From: Bombyx mori
Taxonomy: Eukaryota > Arthropoda > Insecta > Lepidoptera > Bombycidae
DNA length: 64,000 nt
Assembly: GCF_030269925.1 (NCBI RefSeq)
Contig: NC_085107.1
Span: 18,354,001-18,418,000 of the forward strand
Direction: 5' to 3'
Positions within the stretch are counted from its first letter, which is position 1. The number at the start of each line of letters is the position of its first letter. Shown one piece after another: positions 25,374 to 37,900 of this stretch. The position numbers were made by a program, and so were the translations under genes. The notes under the pieces are model-generated. The model was not told the DNA's origin and did no database searches. It saw only the letters and a program-made list of their open reading frames with translations.

Positions 25374-26437
25374 TCTATATTAATACGTGAAGCAAAAACG
25401 TTGTACCCATTTTTACGAAAATTGCGCGGACGGAGGAGTACAAAATTTCCCACACTTATAGAGAATATAGAGAAGGAGTGCAGAAAGTTAATATTTTTTT
25501 TAAATTATGCATAAAAAATACATTATATCAATAAGAAAACATTACACACATTACCATGTATTTGACACACACCCATGCATACTAATTGTTTATTGTCAAA
25601 CTTTTGTTATTGCTTAAAGTTTGTGGTCAATTTGAGAATACAGTCAAAACCGTTTACTGCGACATCGTTTAGAACAACATGCCGGTTATAACAACCTAGA
25701 ACAAAGGTCCCGGCTGAATGCTATATGACCGCCTTATTAAAAACATTGCTTTATACGACATTGCTTATAACGACATACCTCATAAAACGACCACATTTAA
25801 CTAATATTTCGGAGAATTAGATCTGTTAGAACGACCGGCTAAGCTGTATTGTAAACAATTTGAATAGGTATCCACATTTGTCTTCAATGGCTATTAAAAT
25901 CAGGAAAGAAAACAATAGGATTTAGTTTAGTGTAGGGTCTTTTCTAATTCTTAGAAACAAAACACGTGCATGCAGTAGAGTCAAAGACCGCTTCTTCATG
26001 TCTCTTCAGTTAGTTTATTACTTATCTATACCCAAAACGCACCAAAACTTTGTGGAGTTATTCGTGAAACTTTCAAAATGTCGCAAAGAAAAAGAAAACA
26101 AATTAATATTGAAGAAAAATCGCGCATTTTGTAAATATATTTTTCCAATAATTCCCTATCGATTTGTTTGTACTTGCACGATACACATTAAACATCACCG
26201 GTTGTTACGACTATCGGTTTTTACGACTGAATATGAGCAGTCCCTTCGATGTCGTTATAACAGATTTTGACTGTAGTTTAATATTGTTTATCTCTATTAT
26301 TATTTGTCTATAGTGTGGTCTTGGCGAAATATGTGAACAAAGAAGTTTATTAGTCTTTGACAATAGACCCTTAATAATGCTCAAACTTATAATTTCAATT
26401 AATTATAGTCGAATTTCGACTACTGCGAGACCACTAG
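25374..26437 (+). mobile_element. Helitron-like HelA copy, interrupted by a pogo-like element
   Basis: Starts TCTATATTAATACGTGAAGC and ends ...actgcgagaccactag with CTAG at 26434-26437. The 3' part resumes at 26276 after an inserted element at 25641-26273. Confidence 0.75.
25641..26273 (+). mobile_element. Pogo/Tigger-like non-autonomous DNA transposon
   Basis: Terminal inverted repeats cagtcaaaaccg... and ...gattttgactg, 633 bp, flanked by TA on both sides (25639-25640, 26274-26275). Inside, ATG at 26078 opens MSQRKRKQINIEEKSRIL followed by a stop; this resembles the N-terminal start of pogo/Tigger (CENP-B type) transposases (xKRKxxSIEEKxxIL). The remaining transposase is deleted, so the element cannot move by itself. 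Confidence 0.75.
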
Positions 26438-27044
26438 TTTGCATACGTGTTTCATAATCCACAAAGGTGAAATATCGTTTAGAATTTGAAAGTTATTTGC
26501 ACACAAATTGAAAAATAATTTATTTATGTCGAGATGAAATGCTTCTCTGTTTAATAGGCGTTCAACTAACAATAGTTTGTTGTTTCCGTTCAAATGTTGT
26601 TTGTTTTTTTTTTATAGTAAAAGGCTTAAGAATGTTAAATAAAGTATTTATAATAATAAAAAACAAATGTATTGTGGTCCGGTACGGGTACAAGAGAATA
26701 TTACAAGTGAAGAAATTCCCGTCTGTCTGTCTTCAGTTCAACAGGTAGAATTCGTTTTACTGATATCTTTCTGTTGCTACGAACACGAGAATTTTTCAAA
26801 ATCAATCATGTTATTACCGGCCATTGCATATTTTACCTTTCAAATGCTTTCATCCGAAGGTAATATTTTTGTAGCGCTCTTGTGACGTTGGATCGAAAAT
26901 GAAATTGGCTTTCGAATATATTATTTGAACCAATATTATGTTGTGTTCGTTATATTCTCGAGACTGAAAGGAATATGTTCCTTAGAAGAATTTCTTTACT
27001 TAGGAAATTTACAAATTATAAAGTTAAATTTACGGTTCTATTCA
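26438..27044. other. AT-rich DNA, nothing recognised
   Basis: Open frames at 26539-26885 have no domain and no splice support. Confidence 0.4.
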
Positions 27045-27112
27045 CACGTCGTAAAATCACATGAACATCAGGTGGACCGTGTGCTCATTCATTTATTTAA
27101 GCAATAAAAAAG
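27045..27112 (+). repeat. Bm1-type SINE 3' end fragment
   Basis: acatcaggtggaccgtgtgc, ttatttaagcaataaaaaag: the last 60 or so bases of a Bm1-like tail. Confidence 0.6.
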
Positions 27113-27449
27113 ATACGCCTTTTATATTAAGAAAGATTTGTTAATTTTGGTTTAAAAATGTTTGCACTAAATAAGTCCAAGGGTCAACATGTGCAAATGT
27201 TAACTTTTTAAACAGATTGAGATTTCGTTGGACTCTATATCGTTATAGGTATTTTGGGATTCGGTGAGAAACTACTAAAAAACTTATTAGTTTGCTTGTC
27301 AGCTGCAACTACGAACTTTCCAAGACTGCTTATTATCAGCTGAACTATCCAGGTTGAGTTCGAACACGGTCATGACTGGCGAAGCCAAACCACGTTTGCA
27401 GTTTAGTCAAATGTCTTCCAGTATATTCAAAGTGTGACGATTATATATA
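27113..27449. other. AT-rich DNA, nothing recognised
   Basis: No supported feature. Confidence 0.4.
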
Positions 27450-27867
27450 CTAGAGGTCCCGCAGTAGTCGAAATTCGATTATAATTAATTGGAATTGTAA
27501 GTTTGTACACTATTATGGTTGTATTTTATACTTCTATAATCACTAATTTCGCCAAGACTACACTATAAAAAATATTAACAAAGGCAAACAATATTTAATC
27601 TATTCTCAATTTGACAACAGACGTCAAGAACAAAAGTTTGACAATAAATAGTACGCATGCGTGTGTGCGTCAAATACATGGTATGTAGTGTGTGTAATGT
27701 TTTCTTTATTGATTTAATGTATCTTTTATGCATTATTTTAAAAAAATATTAGCATTGTGCACTTCTTCTCTATATTCTGTTAAGTGTGGAAAATTTCATA
27801 CTCCTCCGTCCGCGCAATTTTCGTAAAAAGGGATACAAAGTTTTTGCTTCACGTATTAATATATAGA
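27450..27867 (-). mobile_element. Helitron-like HelA, complete reference copy
   Basis: On the minus strand it starts TCTATATATTAATACGTGAA and ends ...CTACTGCGGGACCTCTAG, between A27449 and T27868. 418 bp, the cleanest full-length HelA in the window. No coding capacity. Confidence 0.82.
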
Positions 27868-28713
27868 TTATGTATATTCTGACTAGAGATAGCAATAAGA
27901 AAACATTCAGTACAACGAGCTTGCGGAAAAAGTCGTATTTTCGTATAATGTTTCGCCAGTTGTTAGTTACAATAAATTACCTTTTAAGCATAAACTTGCA
28001 TTTTCTTATTTAATTCTAAAATTAACGGCTATTATAAAAACTCAGCTTTTCCATTTCCCATCATGAGGAGTTTCTTGTCGAAATATTTGAATAATGCGCA
28101 AATTTTTTTATGTCTTTTATTTATATTTGTTATATTAAAAGTTTATAACCAGTAAATATATAGCTGCACCTTATCAACATTTATAACATCTTAGAAATTA
28201 TCTTAAATTTTGGAAAAATAATTCGGAAACGTATGCCCTTTTAAAGCTAATTGTTTTATTGTTTTATGATAAGGTAAAAAAATAATAAATTAGATTTTAG
28301 TCATACCTATGAGATTTTCCATTTCATGTCATAAAATTCCCAAGTTTTTGATTTTTAAGTTCTGCCCCTAACCGGAGACCTTTCGCTTTGACGGAGCTTC
28401 CGAAGCTACAACACAATGCATTTCCTCGGAAAACTCGTCGGTTTAAAGCTCAGATACTATTGTGCTCTTTGCAGAGCTTCCGGCTGTCATTTGCTAGTAA
28501 GACTTCATTCGTTTTATCTGTACCAGTCTTGCGATTTAAATTTGAAAGAAACTGTAGTAAATTTCGCTGGTAGATTTGATGAAAGTTTCTATCTAACTTT
28601 CTGCGCAATGCATCTCGCATTTTAACAAGACTCGACTTAGCGTTCGTCTAAGATCTTATTGCCCAGAGCTTGAACCTGTCTTATATCATTAGAGTTTCAT
28701 TCATATTGTTATG
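27868..28713. other. AT-rich DNA, nothing recognised
   Basis: Short overlapping open frames at 28388-28625 have no domain. Confidence 0.4.
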
Positions 28714-28996
28714 TATAAAAATGAATTGCTGTTCGTTAGTCTCACTAAAACTCGAGACTGGCTGGACCGATTTGGATAATTTTGGCCTTGAATTATTTGT
28801 GGAAGTCCAGAGAAGGTTTAAAAAGTACATAAATACGAAAATGCTCGGAATTAAATAAAAATAACAATTTTGTTTTTCCTTTGATGTGTCCCCGTCGGAC
28901 GGATTCATTTTGTTTATTTTAAGTTTATTTTATACAAAAGCTTAGGTCTTTTGTTTATCGATTGAGGCACTACTAAGTCTGCCGGGTCAGCTACTA
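28714..28996 (+). mobile_element. Helitron-like element, degraded
   Basis: Contains ggctggaccgatttgg and ends near tctgccgggtcagctac, features of lepidopteran non-autonomous Helitron-like elements. The exact 5' end is unclear, and the 3' terminus reads CTAC rather than CTAG. Confidence 0.55.
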
Positions 28997-30181
28997 TTGT
29001 TATAAAAATGATTCTAAAGTATCTTCTAGTTTACGGTTGCGATTCTACTTTTCTAATAAAAATCTTGTATGTTTTTAAAAAGTTTTTTTTTTTGTAACAT
29101 TAAATAGCAGAAGAAACACCATTCAAGACTTCAGATACCTGATCTGATACCACTAAGCTTAAGTCTATGTTCTTTAGGTTAAAACGTTAGGTAAGAACTT
29201 TATGCGGTCATTAAAATTTTAAGTCTCATTCCTTGGTAGATCGTTCCGTCGGATTAAAAGGTGTACAGACGAACTTCTATTTTTATGGTTCAATCTTTGG
29301 AAGGGAGAGCATTTTAATTAAAAGCGGCTTATAACAAAACTATGAGGTTAATTTTGGTTCATTCCAAATAAATTTTGTTGTTTGATTTGAGTACTTAACT
29401 CTGAAATACAAATCGTCGCTCAACGTGAAACGCATGAAAATACTAAATGAAATGAATCCTATTATTACTCGTTAAGGCACGCTTCCTGCTAAAGAGGATT
29501 CCAGCTTCATACCATTTAATACCGCAACAGTGTCTATGTTCGGTCGTTTCAGATAAATGTCAAATAATGATTCAGTGTTAGCACCAAGAGATTATAAAAC
29601 TTTCAAACTAATTTAATTAATAGCTAACGTAATCACCCTTTGCTATTGTGTTAATACAATAACATAGATCTGGACTCATCACTAATACTAATTTGCGCTA
29701 TATTTTAGAAATGGAAAACCGAAATTGATAGCTTCTAAGTTATTTCACGTTCGATATTTGTTTGTACACTACGCCTCGTGGATACAATAGTTTTATTAAA
29801 ATTTACTTGGCTTTCAAACGAGTTGTATGTCGGTTAAGCTAGACTGCGGCTTGAAAAAATTAGGTGCAATTGAATTGTAATGGATCTGTAATAAATTGTT
29901 TTGAGTTAATTACATACATATTATTATAGTATTTAAAACTGGAATGAGCTTCCACTCCTGGATGCTATAAACACGTTCCTTTGCAAAAAAGATTTGAGAA
30001 AAGTATTGGGACTTGAGGACTACTCCAAGGCTTAGCTTCTAGAATTTATGTGATCCACAATAAAGTGACTCTCTTCAAAATTTTCCATATAGTGGACTGC
30101 TGCAAGGTAGTTTGCGGAAAAAAAGCTCTCAAAATAGAAAAAAAACTCGTGTGCGAATCAAGATATTTTTAAAACCATATA
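28997..30181. other. AT-rich DNA, nothing recognised
   Basis: No supported feature. Confidence 0.4.
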
Positions 30182-31628
30182 GGGTAAAACCTGGATAGAT
30201 GCCGCAGCGGGATAGATGCCTCATGTTCTAAAAACCTTACTTCCCGCACTCATGACAAAAAATGAATTTAATAAGTAGGAACCACAGTCACCCTATACCT
30301 TATCTACCATTTGAAAATCGCGTGGTGACGAAGTGTTTTCCTCGTGCATGTAATTTTCTCCGCGCGGAATTTCACGAACACGTAAAAGATTGAAAGGTTA
30401 GTATTTAGCGTGGTATAACTTTATAATTAGTGTAAAATTCCATTATATTTTTTACTACGTGAATATATTGGTTCATTGAGTCTGCATCTAGGTGTAAATA
30501 AATGCTATTAAGTTTATAATTTATTTACAAAAAATTTGGGCATCTATCCTTATCACAAAGGATAGTTGCCCTGATTTTTTGGGGTATAGGTGCCTTTAGA
30601 GGCATCTATCCCTCCATACTCTACCATTTCAGAATATAGCTGAAATATGCCACGAAAACATAAAACACAAACAACTGATTTACAGTTCAAGAAGCGAAGA
30701 TGAAGACAATCCACTTAACTATAAAATAAAAGGAAATAAAACAATAGATTTGCCCCTAAAGAAATCTAAGGGATAAACCTAAAACGCATGTAATAATATC
30801 TGCATTGAATGTTTTGAAAACTATAAAAATACGAAGTCGCAATCCGACTGGATTCAATCTTTAGTGTTTCAGAACTAGCTACATGAAACGTGTTTTTCAG
30901 AAATGATGTAGAAGATGTGAAAAATTTAAAGCACTATCCAGTTAACTTCAATTGGACAAAATAATAAAGATACCTTTATTGTGTTAATTTAATATAAAAA
31001 AAATACGATTTTGCAATGTACACATTGACACTTAATGTGAATATTTTATAAACAATTAAGAGTTTATATTTTTGTTGAATAAATATTTGTAAAATTTAAT
31101 TTAATAAAAAAATAGGATAATGCATGTTGAAACTAAAAAAATTGTAATTTAGCTTACGCTTACTTAACGCTTTAAAAATTTAATTATGATCATTTGTGTG
31201 ATATGACAATTATCTTTTAATTATAAACATTCAAAGACTTAAAAAATACAAAATATTTTTTATTATTATGACCTATGTTTCTTGGAGACAATTATTGCTC
31301 TGTTAGGAATAGAACTTCTTAATATTTGGTTTGGTTTTTTCGTTTACACGATATAAAGGGCATCTATCCTGCACTGCAGGCATCTATCCTACTCAGTATT
31401 TTCTTGGTGGGGCAACTATCCATACAGGTAGGCATCTATCCTCCAAAAAAAGGTTCTACGAAAAACGAATTTCTGCAAAATCTGTATTTGATAGGTTAAA
31501 AAAAAATTATACTAATTAAACATAAAGGATTGAGCTAACTACATTAATAGAAATTATTCGTATAAAATTAATATTTTCAAAATTACATGACTATTTCAAA
31601 AAGTGGGGCATCTATCTCGGCTTTACCC
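30182..31628 (+). mobile_element. Pogo-like DNA transposon derivative with subterminal repeats
   Basis: Terminal inverted repeats gggtaaaacctggatagatg and its imperfect reverse catctatctcggctttaccc, flanked by TA at 30180-30181 and 31629-31630. About ten copies of ggcatctatcc (either strand, two with an a/t variant) cluster in both end regions. A short open frame near 30648 reads MPRKHKTQTTDLQFKKRR and stops; MPRKxK is the usual start of pogo/Tigger-family DDE transposases. 1447 bp long, so most of the transposase is lost. The family of the missing enzyme is an inference from the TA target and this start. Confidence 0.7.
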
Positions 31629-31630
31629 TA

Positions 31631-33107
31631 CTACTTAAGCAGAAACTCTGTGTATTCTAAGTGAGGTTCATCCATCAATTTGCCTTCATTTCCTCGTACT
31701 GAAGATCCGGAGAGTTCTCGAAACTGGAATGCAACTTTGCCGTTTTGTATTACTTTTACGCTGTTTACTCTCCGTCGTATGGAGGAGTATTAAATCGAAC
31801 TGTTATTTATTGAAATCCTTATTTGAAACATCTAAGTGTGTATTAAAACACTGCGGGGATTTTTCATTCTTAACGTTTTCGATTTGTTTCATTAATTCTT
31901 AAATTAACATCTTTCTAAATTTGTTACAACAATTCAAACTTTTTTTAATTGTAGAGACGAACGTAATGAACGATTTCACACCACTACTCAAATTGCCGTA
32001 GTCGATTACGACGTGATGATCGCTTAAAACATGAGGTCTGCTTTGCAGCATCAATAGGCGATGTGATGATAGTACCTACCCGCGCGGCTTTCTTATAAGC
32101 CCTACCATTAGTAAACTTCAAAATTGAAATTTAATTTCTATCAACTTTAATAAGCCGCATTTTTTTTTTATAAAGAAATTATTAAGAATTTGGTAATGCA
32201 TAGTAGTGAGGCGTACTATAGTCCATTGCCACAAAAGTCCACGTCATCATTTGTTTGAAGAGATATGCATCTTACAGTAGGCATTATTTTTATTGGCGTA
32301 GATGAGCTCGAGGAACGCTTGGTGCTTATCCGATGCCGGTGCTTATCGTCATCGCGTGACCGACGCCGATGGGCTTTTGAATGTTTTTTTTAAACTGCGG
32401 AATGTAGACGCGACTATGAGATTATTTTAATTTTATTTAATTAACGTAAAGATAGATTCTTCAAGGTACGTCAATCTACTCTAATTTTGAAATTGTAGCG
32501 AACGGAATATTATGTACAACAACGCAGAAGCTTATCCTAACTTGGGATCTGTAAGTGAAACATTAAATTATTTATCCCACGTACTTCTAACCATCTCTTT
32601 CTGATTCATCTCTCTTGAATTCTTCTGATTGACGCAAATGTCCTCTCGCATGCCTCACAGCTATGATCATTTTTTATATTGATGTCATATACCTATATCT
32701 ATCTACCTTCAATAACTAAGTTAAATTTCAACACGTCAATAGCTTAAATTTTGATTTATTTATTCATAATTTGTACCACTGTAACCATTTCTAAGTTTGA
32801 ATGGCGATGCTCATGTTTTTAAATATTATTTTACCTCTAGTTACAAGTGGCACTTAACACAAACGCCTTACTTAACGCTAAGTCGTTTTTCACGTATGAA
32901 GAGATTTCGTTAAAAAAATACATTTTTAAGAAAACCGGCTTACGCCAACTTTCAATAAATGGATTAAAGTGCTGAACGGCTATAAACCTGAAGAAATATA
33001 TTAAATTAAAAATCAAAAAAAGATGCTGGTTGTTGGGGCTTACTGTAACTTGCTTGACTAATAAAATTGTGATATAATAATCATTATGTGTAATTATTAA
33101 TTTATCA
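31631..33107. other. AT-rich DNA with one Bm1 fragment
   Basis: 32040-32112 (gtacctacccgcgcggc..ccctaccattagtaaa) is a degraded reverse Bm1 fragment. Otherwise nothing supported. Confidence 0.5.
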
Positions 33108-33275
33108 TCAGTCGTCCACTGCTAGGAACAGGCCTCTCCCAATTTACGTCACTGTTCCCTCTCTCCTCGTTCATTTCTGGCTGGCCACCCTTCGCAAGTC
33201 ATCACACCACCTAGTTGGGGGGCGCCCTACATTACGTTAACCGTAGCGCAGTCTCCACTCAAGAATTTTAATATT
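33108..33275 (-). pseudogene. RTE-like LINE C-terminal remnant and 3' end
   Basis: Minus-strand translation gives LEWRLRYG, NVGRPPTRWCDDLRRVA and degraded sequence, followed by the ggcctgttcctagcagtgga 3' tail. This matches the lepidopteran LINE C-terminus (GRPPTRWxDDxxRVA) and its typical tail. Frameshifted and 5'-truncated. Confidence 0.72.
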
Positions 33276-34910
33276 AAACTGAGATTAGATGTCAGTTAAA
33301 AATGTATATTTAATAATATCTAGATTGTCTAGTGTCTTTGATGTCGGTAATATCCGCTGCAGTGAGCGCATATACCCCAAGGCTTGGTGAACGACGACAT
33401 TATCACGTTTATCGTACCTAATTGACATGCTTTGTTATACTGAATCAATTATCTTCACAAAGGACTATCAAACGGCGTTGTGTTGCTTTTATACTCTTGT
33501 CTGAAATAAAAATACAGGATTATATTAATGAGATACAAAAATGCTTATAATTATTCTAATTAAAATGAAAATGAATTAAACTATATATTTTCATTTCTGT
33601 TTGTGGCGATAGACAGTGACGCTACTGTTTTTTTTATGATATCCAGATGATTCTAAATTAATTAGTTCAAAACTGGGATATGTTCCAGCTCTGTTAGACA
33701 GTTCGTAATGGTAGTTTTAATATAAAGAATACAAAGTGTGTTGAAAAGCATTTTTTTAGATTTCATTGTTTGAACGATCAACATAATTTCACAATTTAAA
33801 TTACTGACAGACGTACCTATAGGTGGTATTTTTGTGTCGAGATGGGTTTGCTCTGTTGCTATTATTTGACTTTCGTGTAACCTTTTATATGATAGAATGT
33901 TTCAATCACGTAATCTACCCAAATAATTTAATACTAATTATCTTATCTCATCATAGAGATTTATCTTATAAGGATAAATTTAAGCGTGTATCCAACTTGA
34001 TTTTTGAAATCCTTTGGCGCAAGCTTTCGTTCAGACCATTATATACGTGATTATTTCAGTTCCTTTTCATTATTGCATTAGTCAACTACTAACTTAATAT
34101 CAATAGCTTTGTATCTATTTCGTTGGATTTTTATTTGAAGATGTATCGTTTTATTGATTGCGTCAAAACTGTGTACAGTTGTTGTTGGTAGATTACGGAA
34201 AGTTTTGGCTTAACACCTTGCAAGCAAGTGGTACTTTTATACGCGATAAGCATTAATAAATGAGTATTACACAAAATTTGCGACAGTCCCAGCGAATCGT
34301 GACTGGGACTCTAAATTATAGTTCGCAATCGCAGCGTTTAAGAATGTCCTAACCGATATACCTATTTTTGATGTTAAAATTTTTGTAACAGTCCACATGG
34401 GTTCTGATGGAAAAGCGGGAATTGGGCAGAACGTCATCTATCGGGTCGGCAGTAATAAAACTTGATATTAATAATAACATTGAATTAAATTTATGTACGT
34501 CGTTGCCTCACGGTCTTGAAGAAGTCACGTTAATTTATCGATATGAAAAATATTAGGCTTAGACTCAATAATGATAAAACGTATGATTTTGACTTATACA
34601 TACATCAAAATAAGACTTATAAAGTACTATAAAGTTTGCATGTTCGACTTATTAAATAAATCGTCTCTGGTCATGTTGGTATTATCGAACGTGCAAACTG
34701 TATCAGAAGTGCAAACTGTATCAGAATATTCTAAAACAGTTATAATTTTGATGTTCAAAGTAGCCCTGTTCTCTCCAGGTCCTTTAGAACGCTTGTTATT
34801 TGTCATTTAACGTATCGACAGGCTTTTTGTTCGAATATAACTAAGTTACTTTTAGAAAAATTGTAGATTGAAAATGAAAATTATTAATAATGTTTATTTT
34901 CTTTCCACAG
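33276..34910. other. AT-rich DNA upstream of the first readable PDE7 exon
   Basis: Contains an 18-bp exact tandem duplication (gtgcaaactgtatcagaa at 34691-34708 and 34709-34726). No exon ending in the required phase 1 was found. Confidence 0.45.
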
Positions 34911-34940
34911 TCAGCCCGGACTCGTACCGCAATGGAGAAG
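34911..34940 (+). CDS. Pde7: PDE7-like gene, 30-nt micro-exon
   Basis: This small exon is bounded by the acceptor tttctttccacag and the donor gtgagc. In the frame that continues into the next exon it reads (2 nt)-SPDSYRNGE-(1 nt), so it needs an upstream exon ending in phase 1 and delivers phase 1 to the exon at 35850. The other two frames hit a stop in the next exon: one after about 24 codons, the other after about 12. It lies at the N-terminal, non-catalytic side of the protein. It has no conserved domain, so the support is the splice sites, the phase match and the open frame only. Confidence 0.62.
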
Positions 34941-37900
34941 GTGAGCCCGTTTCGAAAAAGTATGGTTAGTGATTGTTTTTTTGATTTTCATCATGCGTTC
35001 ACAACTTATCTCCCAAACGAACATCGCTCGTCATTCTAAAGGTTAATCTAGAAACAGCAATTCATTATTGAGTAGTTGATCGTTTTTTGTAGAATTTTTT
35101 GTTTTAAGGTAGTCGACTTTTACCAATAAGGAATACTTTCACCGTTTTTGTGCCTTACTTATAGCGCTAACAACTTACCAACAGTACTTCAAGAGTGCTT
35201 TATGTTGCAAAACAAACTCTCCTTGTCGAACTCGACGGTCACGACGAGCGAGTTAAACGAGCGAGCTAACCTATAGACACTGAGTTTCTTGCCGGATCGT
35301 CTCAGTGGGTGGCGATTCCGATACGGTGGTAGATTCTGCAAAGAAACTACCCTTGCGAGGGCTAGTGTTAGCAAATTCTCTTAGGCTGAGCCCGTGAGCT
35401 CACCTACTCGTCCAGACGTAGCTGGAATAACCTCTTAGGCTACCAGCGAATAGGTAGAGAAAAAAAAAACAAACGTTCTTATTTTAAAATATGTACTACG
35501 CGGTGACTAAATTGAGAAATAATAAAAAAAAAAACATTGCACTTTCCGCTGCTGAAACCCAAAGACAAAAAAATGTATTTATCGGTTGTATTATATCACA
35601 GCCGTAGTTCAACCATAGTCTTTGCGGTCTTGTCGGATTAAAAAATAATCTCTTTTCGACTCGAGTATCATTTTATACGTTTTAAGTACTACCTGTTGCC
35701 TCCGAGACAGTACATTTGCAAATTAATAATCTGCTTAAGGTATAAATTACAATCCAAAAAGCTTTTTTTTGAACTTTAAGAAAAATTCTCTGACTTCGTT
35801 TTTTGTACTATCTCAAGATCCAAGATAGTAAATAATTTTATTTTTGCAGGCCCAACGAGAGGGGAAAGAGCAGAAGATCGGCACTCTGACAGGGATAGCC
35901 CAGGAGCAGCAGCCTGTCCTTTGAGAGTAAATAAAAAACGAAAAACGCAAAGCACATCGGAAGAAGAACCAATATTATGTCCGAAAACGGCTATCGAAAT
36001 TTCAGAAGGAAGTACAGTACACCAATCGCCACAGTTATCTGACGACGCCGTTCTGGAAGGAGATGAAGTCAATCGGCAGGTGGCTTCTGTTGAGGGCATG
36101 AAAACAGAATGCAAACGAGAAACAGCACCTTGTACAAAAGAAATTACAGGTGTCCGCTCGAAAGGAGAAACAGCTTCCACTACAGAAATAGCATCTGGAA
36201 TCTCAGCTAACTTAGAAATTTGTATTCCTTCGAAATTCCACGCGGATGGTGTTTTAGAAGAGGAAAAATCTCCCACTCTGGTAGTGAAAACGATTTGTAA
36301 TCCAAAGGATGAAACAACTCTCTATTCGAAAGTAGCTTCTAAGAGTGCAATAAGTCTTCCAACGAAAGAGATCACTGGTGGCTCTTTGAAAAGAGAAAAA
36401 ACTGCTCCTCCAGAACCAGGGACTACATCGAGTTCAAAGGGCGATACAATTTCTCCTCCAAAAAAATCCACTGGAGCCATTCCAAAGAGAGTGACCTCTA
36501 TCCCTCTAAAACCACCAAGAATTTCTGCGCCAAAAAGCGAGTCAGCTCCCGCTACAGAAGAGGCCATTATAGCCACTGTGGAGGAAGAAACTGTTTTTAC
36601 CGTTCAAAAAAGCACTGGAGCCATCCCGAAGAAAGAACCAACATTTCTTCCCCAAGCGGCAACAGTTCCAACTCCAAAGGGAAGACCAGATCTCGTTTCG
36701 AAACTACCCACAGCTTCCGTTTCGAAAAGAGAAACAGGCAGTCACCAAAAAGTGATTAAAACTTCCTCTTCAAAGGGAAAATTAGCTTCTCCTCGGAAAT
36801 TGGTAACAGTCTCCACACCAAAGGATGAAACAGATATACATTCGGAAGTGGCCACAATCTCCACATATGAGGAAGAAACGCTTCCGTCCCTTAAAAAACC
36901 TACGGGAGCCATACCCAAGGAAGTAAAATCAGCCTCTTTGAAAAAACCAACTGGAGCCATTCCAAAGGGAGACACTGGGATCATCCGGAAGAGAGAAGCA
37001 CCTCCACTTCCACCGAGAAGGGCTATTTCTAAACCAACACCGGAAATCCCCCCGAAACCCGCTGTCACAATTCCGGAAGAGAAAGTTGGTCTTATCCCGA
37101 AACACTCAGGAGCGATACCGAGGAGAAAAACCACTCTTCCTCCTAAGACCGTGGAAGAGACGACAGCTACGGTTTCGGACTCAGCAACTGCAGCCTCTTC
37201 GAAAGAAACTACTATCGAAAAAGAGGGAGAAGCTGCTGAGAAGACCGCAGCTGATGATACTCCGAAAAAAGACGGTAAGAATCTTATTTAAAAAATTTAA
37301 TTGAACTTGAATATAGGTCATGAATTTTCTTTAGGATGATCAATGAGCCGTGTAGTCCTTGGATTGAATGTTTTAATACATCCTTGTTCGTTGTTTATAT
37401 CTTTGTTTCGAGTTAAATTAAGTGAAAATGTATAAAAATGCCTCTTTACAATTCTCTCTTCGTAGTATACACACACATATATATGGTTGTATTGCATAAA
37501 AGAGATTTCTTGGTGTCTCTGTGCCACTAAATTAGTGTTCAAATATAATATTCCTAGCCTCAGTCGTTTCTGGATTTACTTAGATAAATTTAATATGTTG
37601 TAAATAGCCTATAAACGTTTTTACGAGTACTATCAGACCTAGTTTTTTTGCAGTGATACATCTCATCGAAACATTTAGCATTTGATGTTTTATTCGAAAT
37701 CTGATTGGTTTTTAAAAATTAAATACTCTAAATTTCGTTGCACATTGATTGGCCTCTCATGGTAATACCGATACTGTAAACAATACAGTACTCATAAACC
37801 ACTGAGCTGCGAAATGCAGTCTTTGTAGTTTGTGGATGAACTCGCCGGACATGGCTATCTCGGTGGCGATTCCGGGTCTTGGCTCTTCGTTTCTTGACAT

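Noticed and set aside
32511..32551. Candidate upstream exon (MYNNAEAYPNLGS before gtaagt)
   Set aside because: It ends in phase 0 in its open frame, while the exon at 34911 needs phase 1; the frame giving phase 1 contains a stop.
35776..37134. Long minus-strand open frames opposite the large PDE7 exon
   Set aside because: Shadows of the low-complexity coding exon; the plus frame has splice-phase support and continues into the PDE domain.
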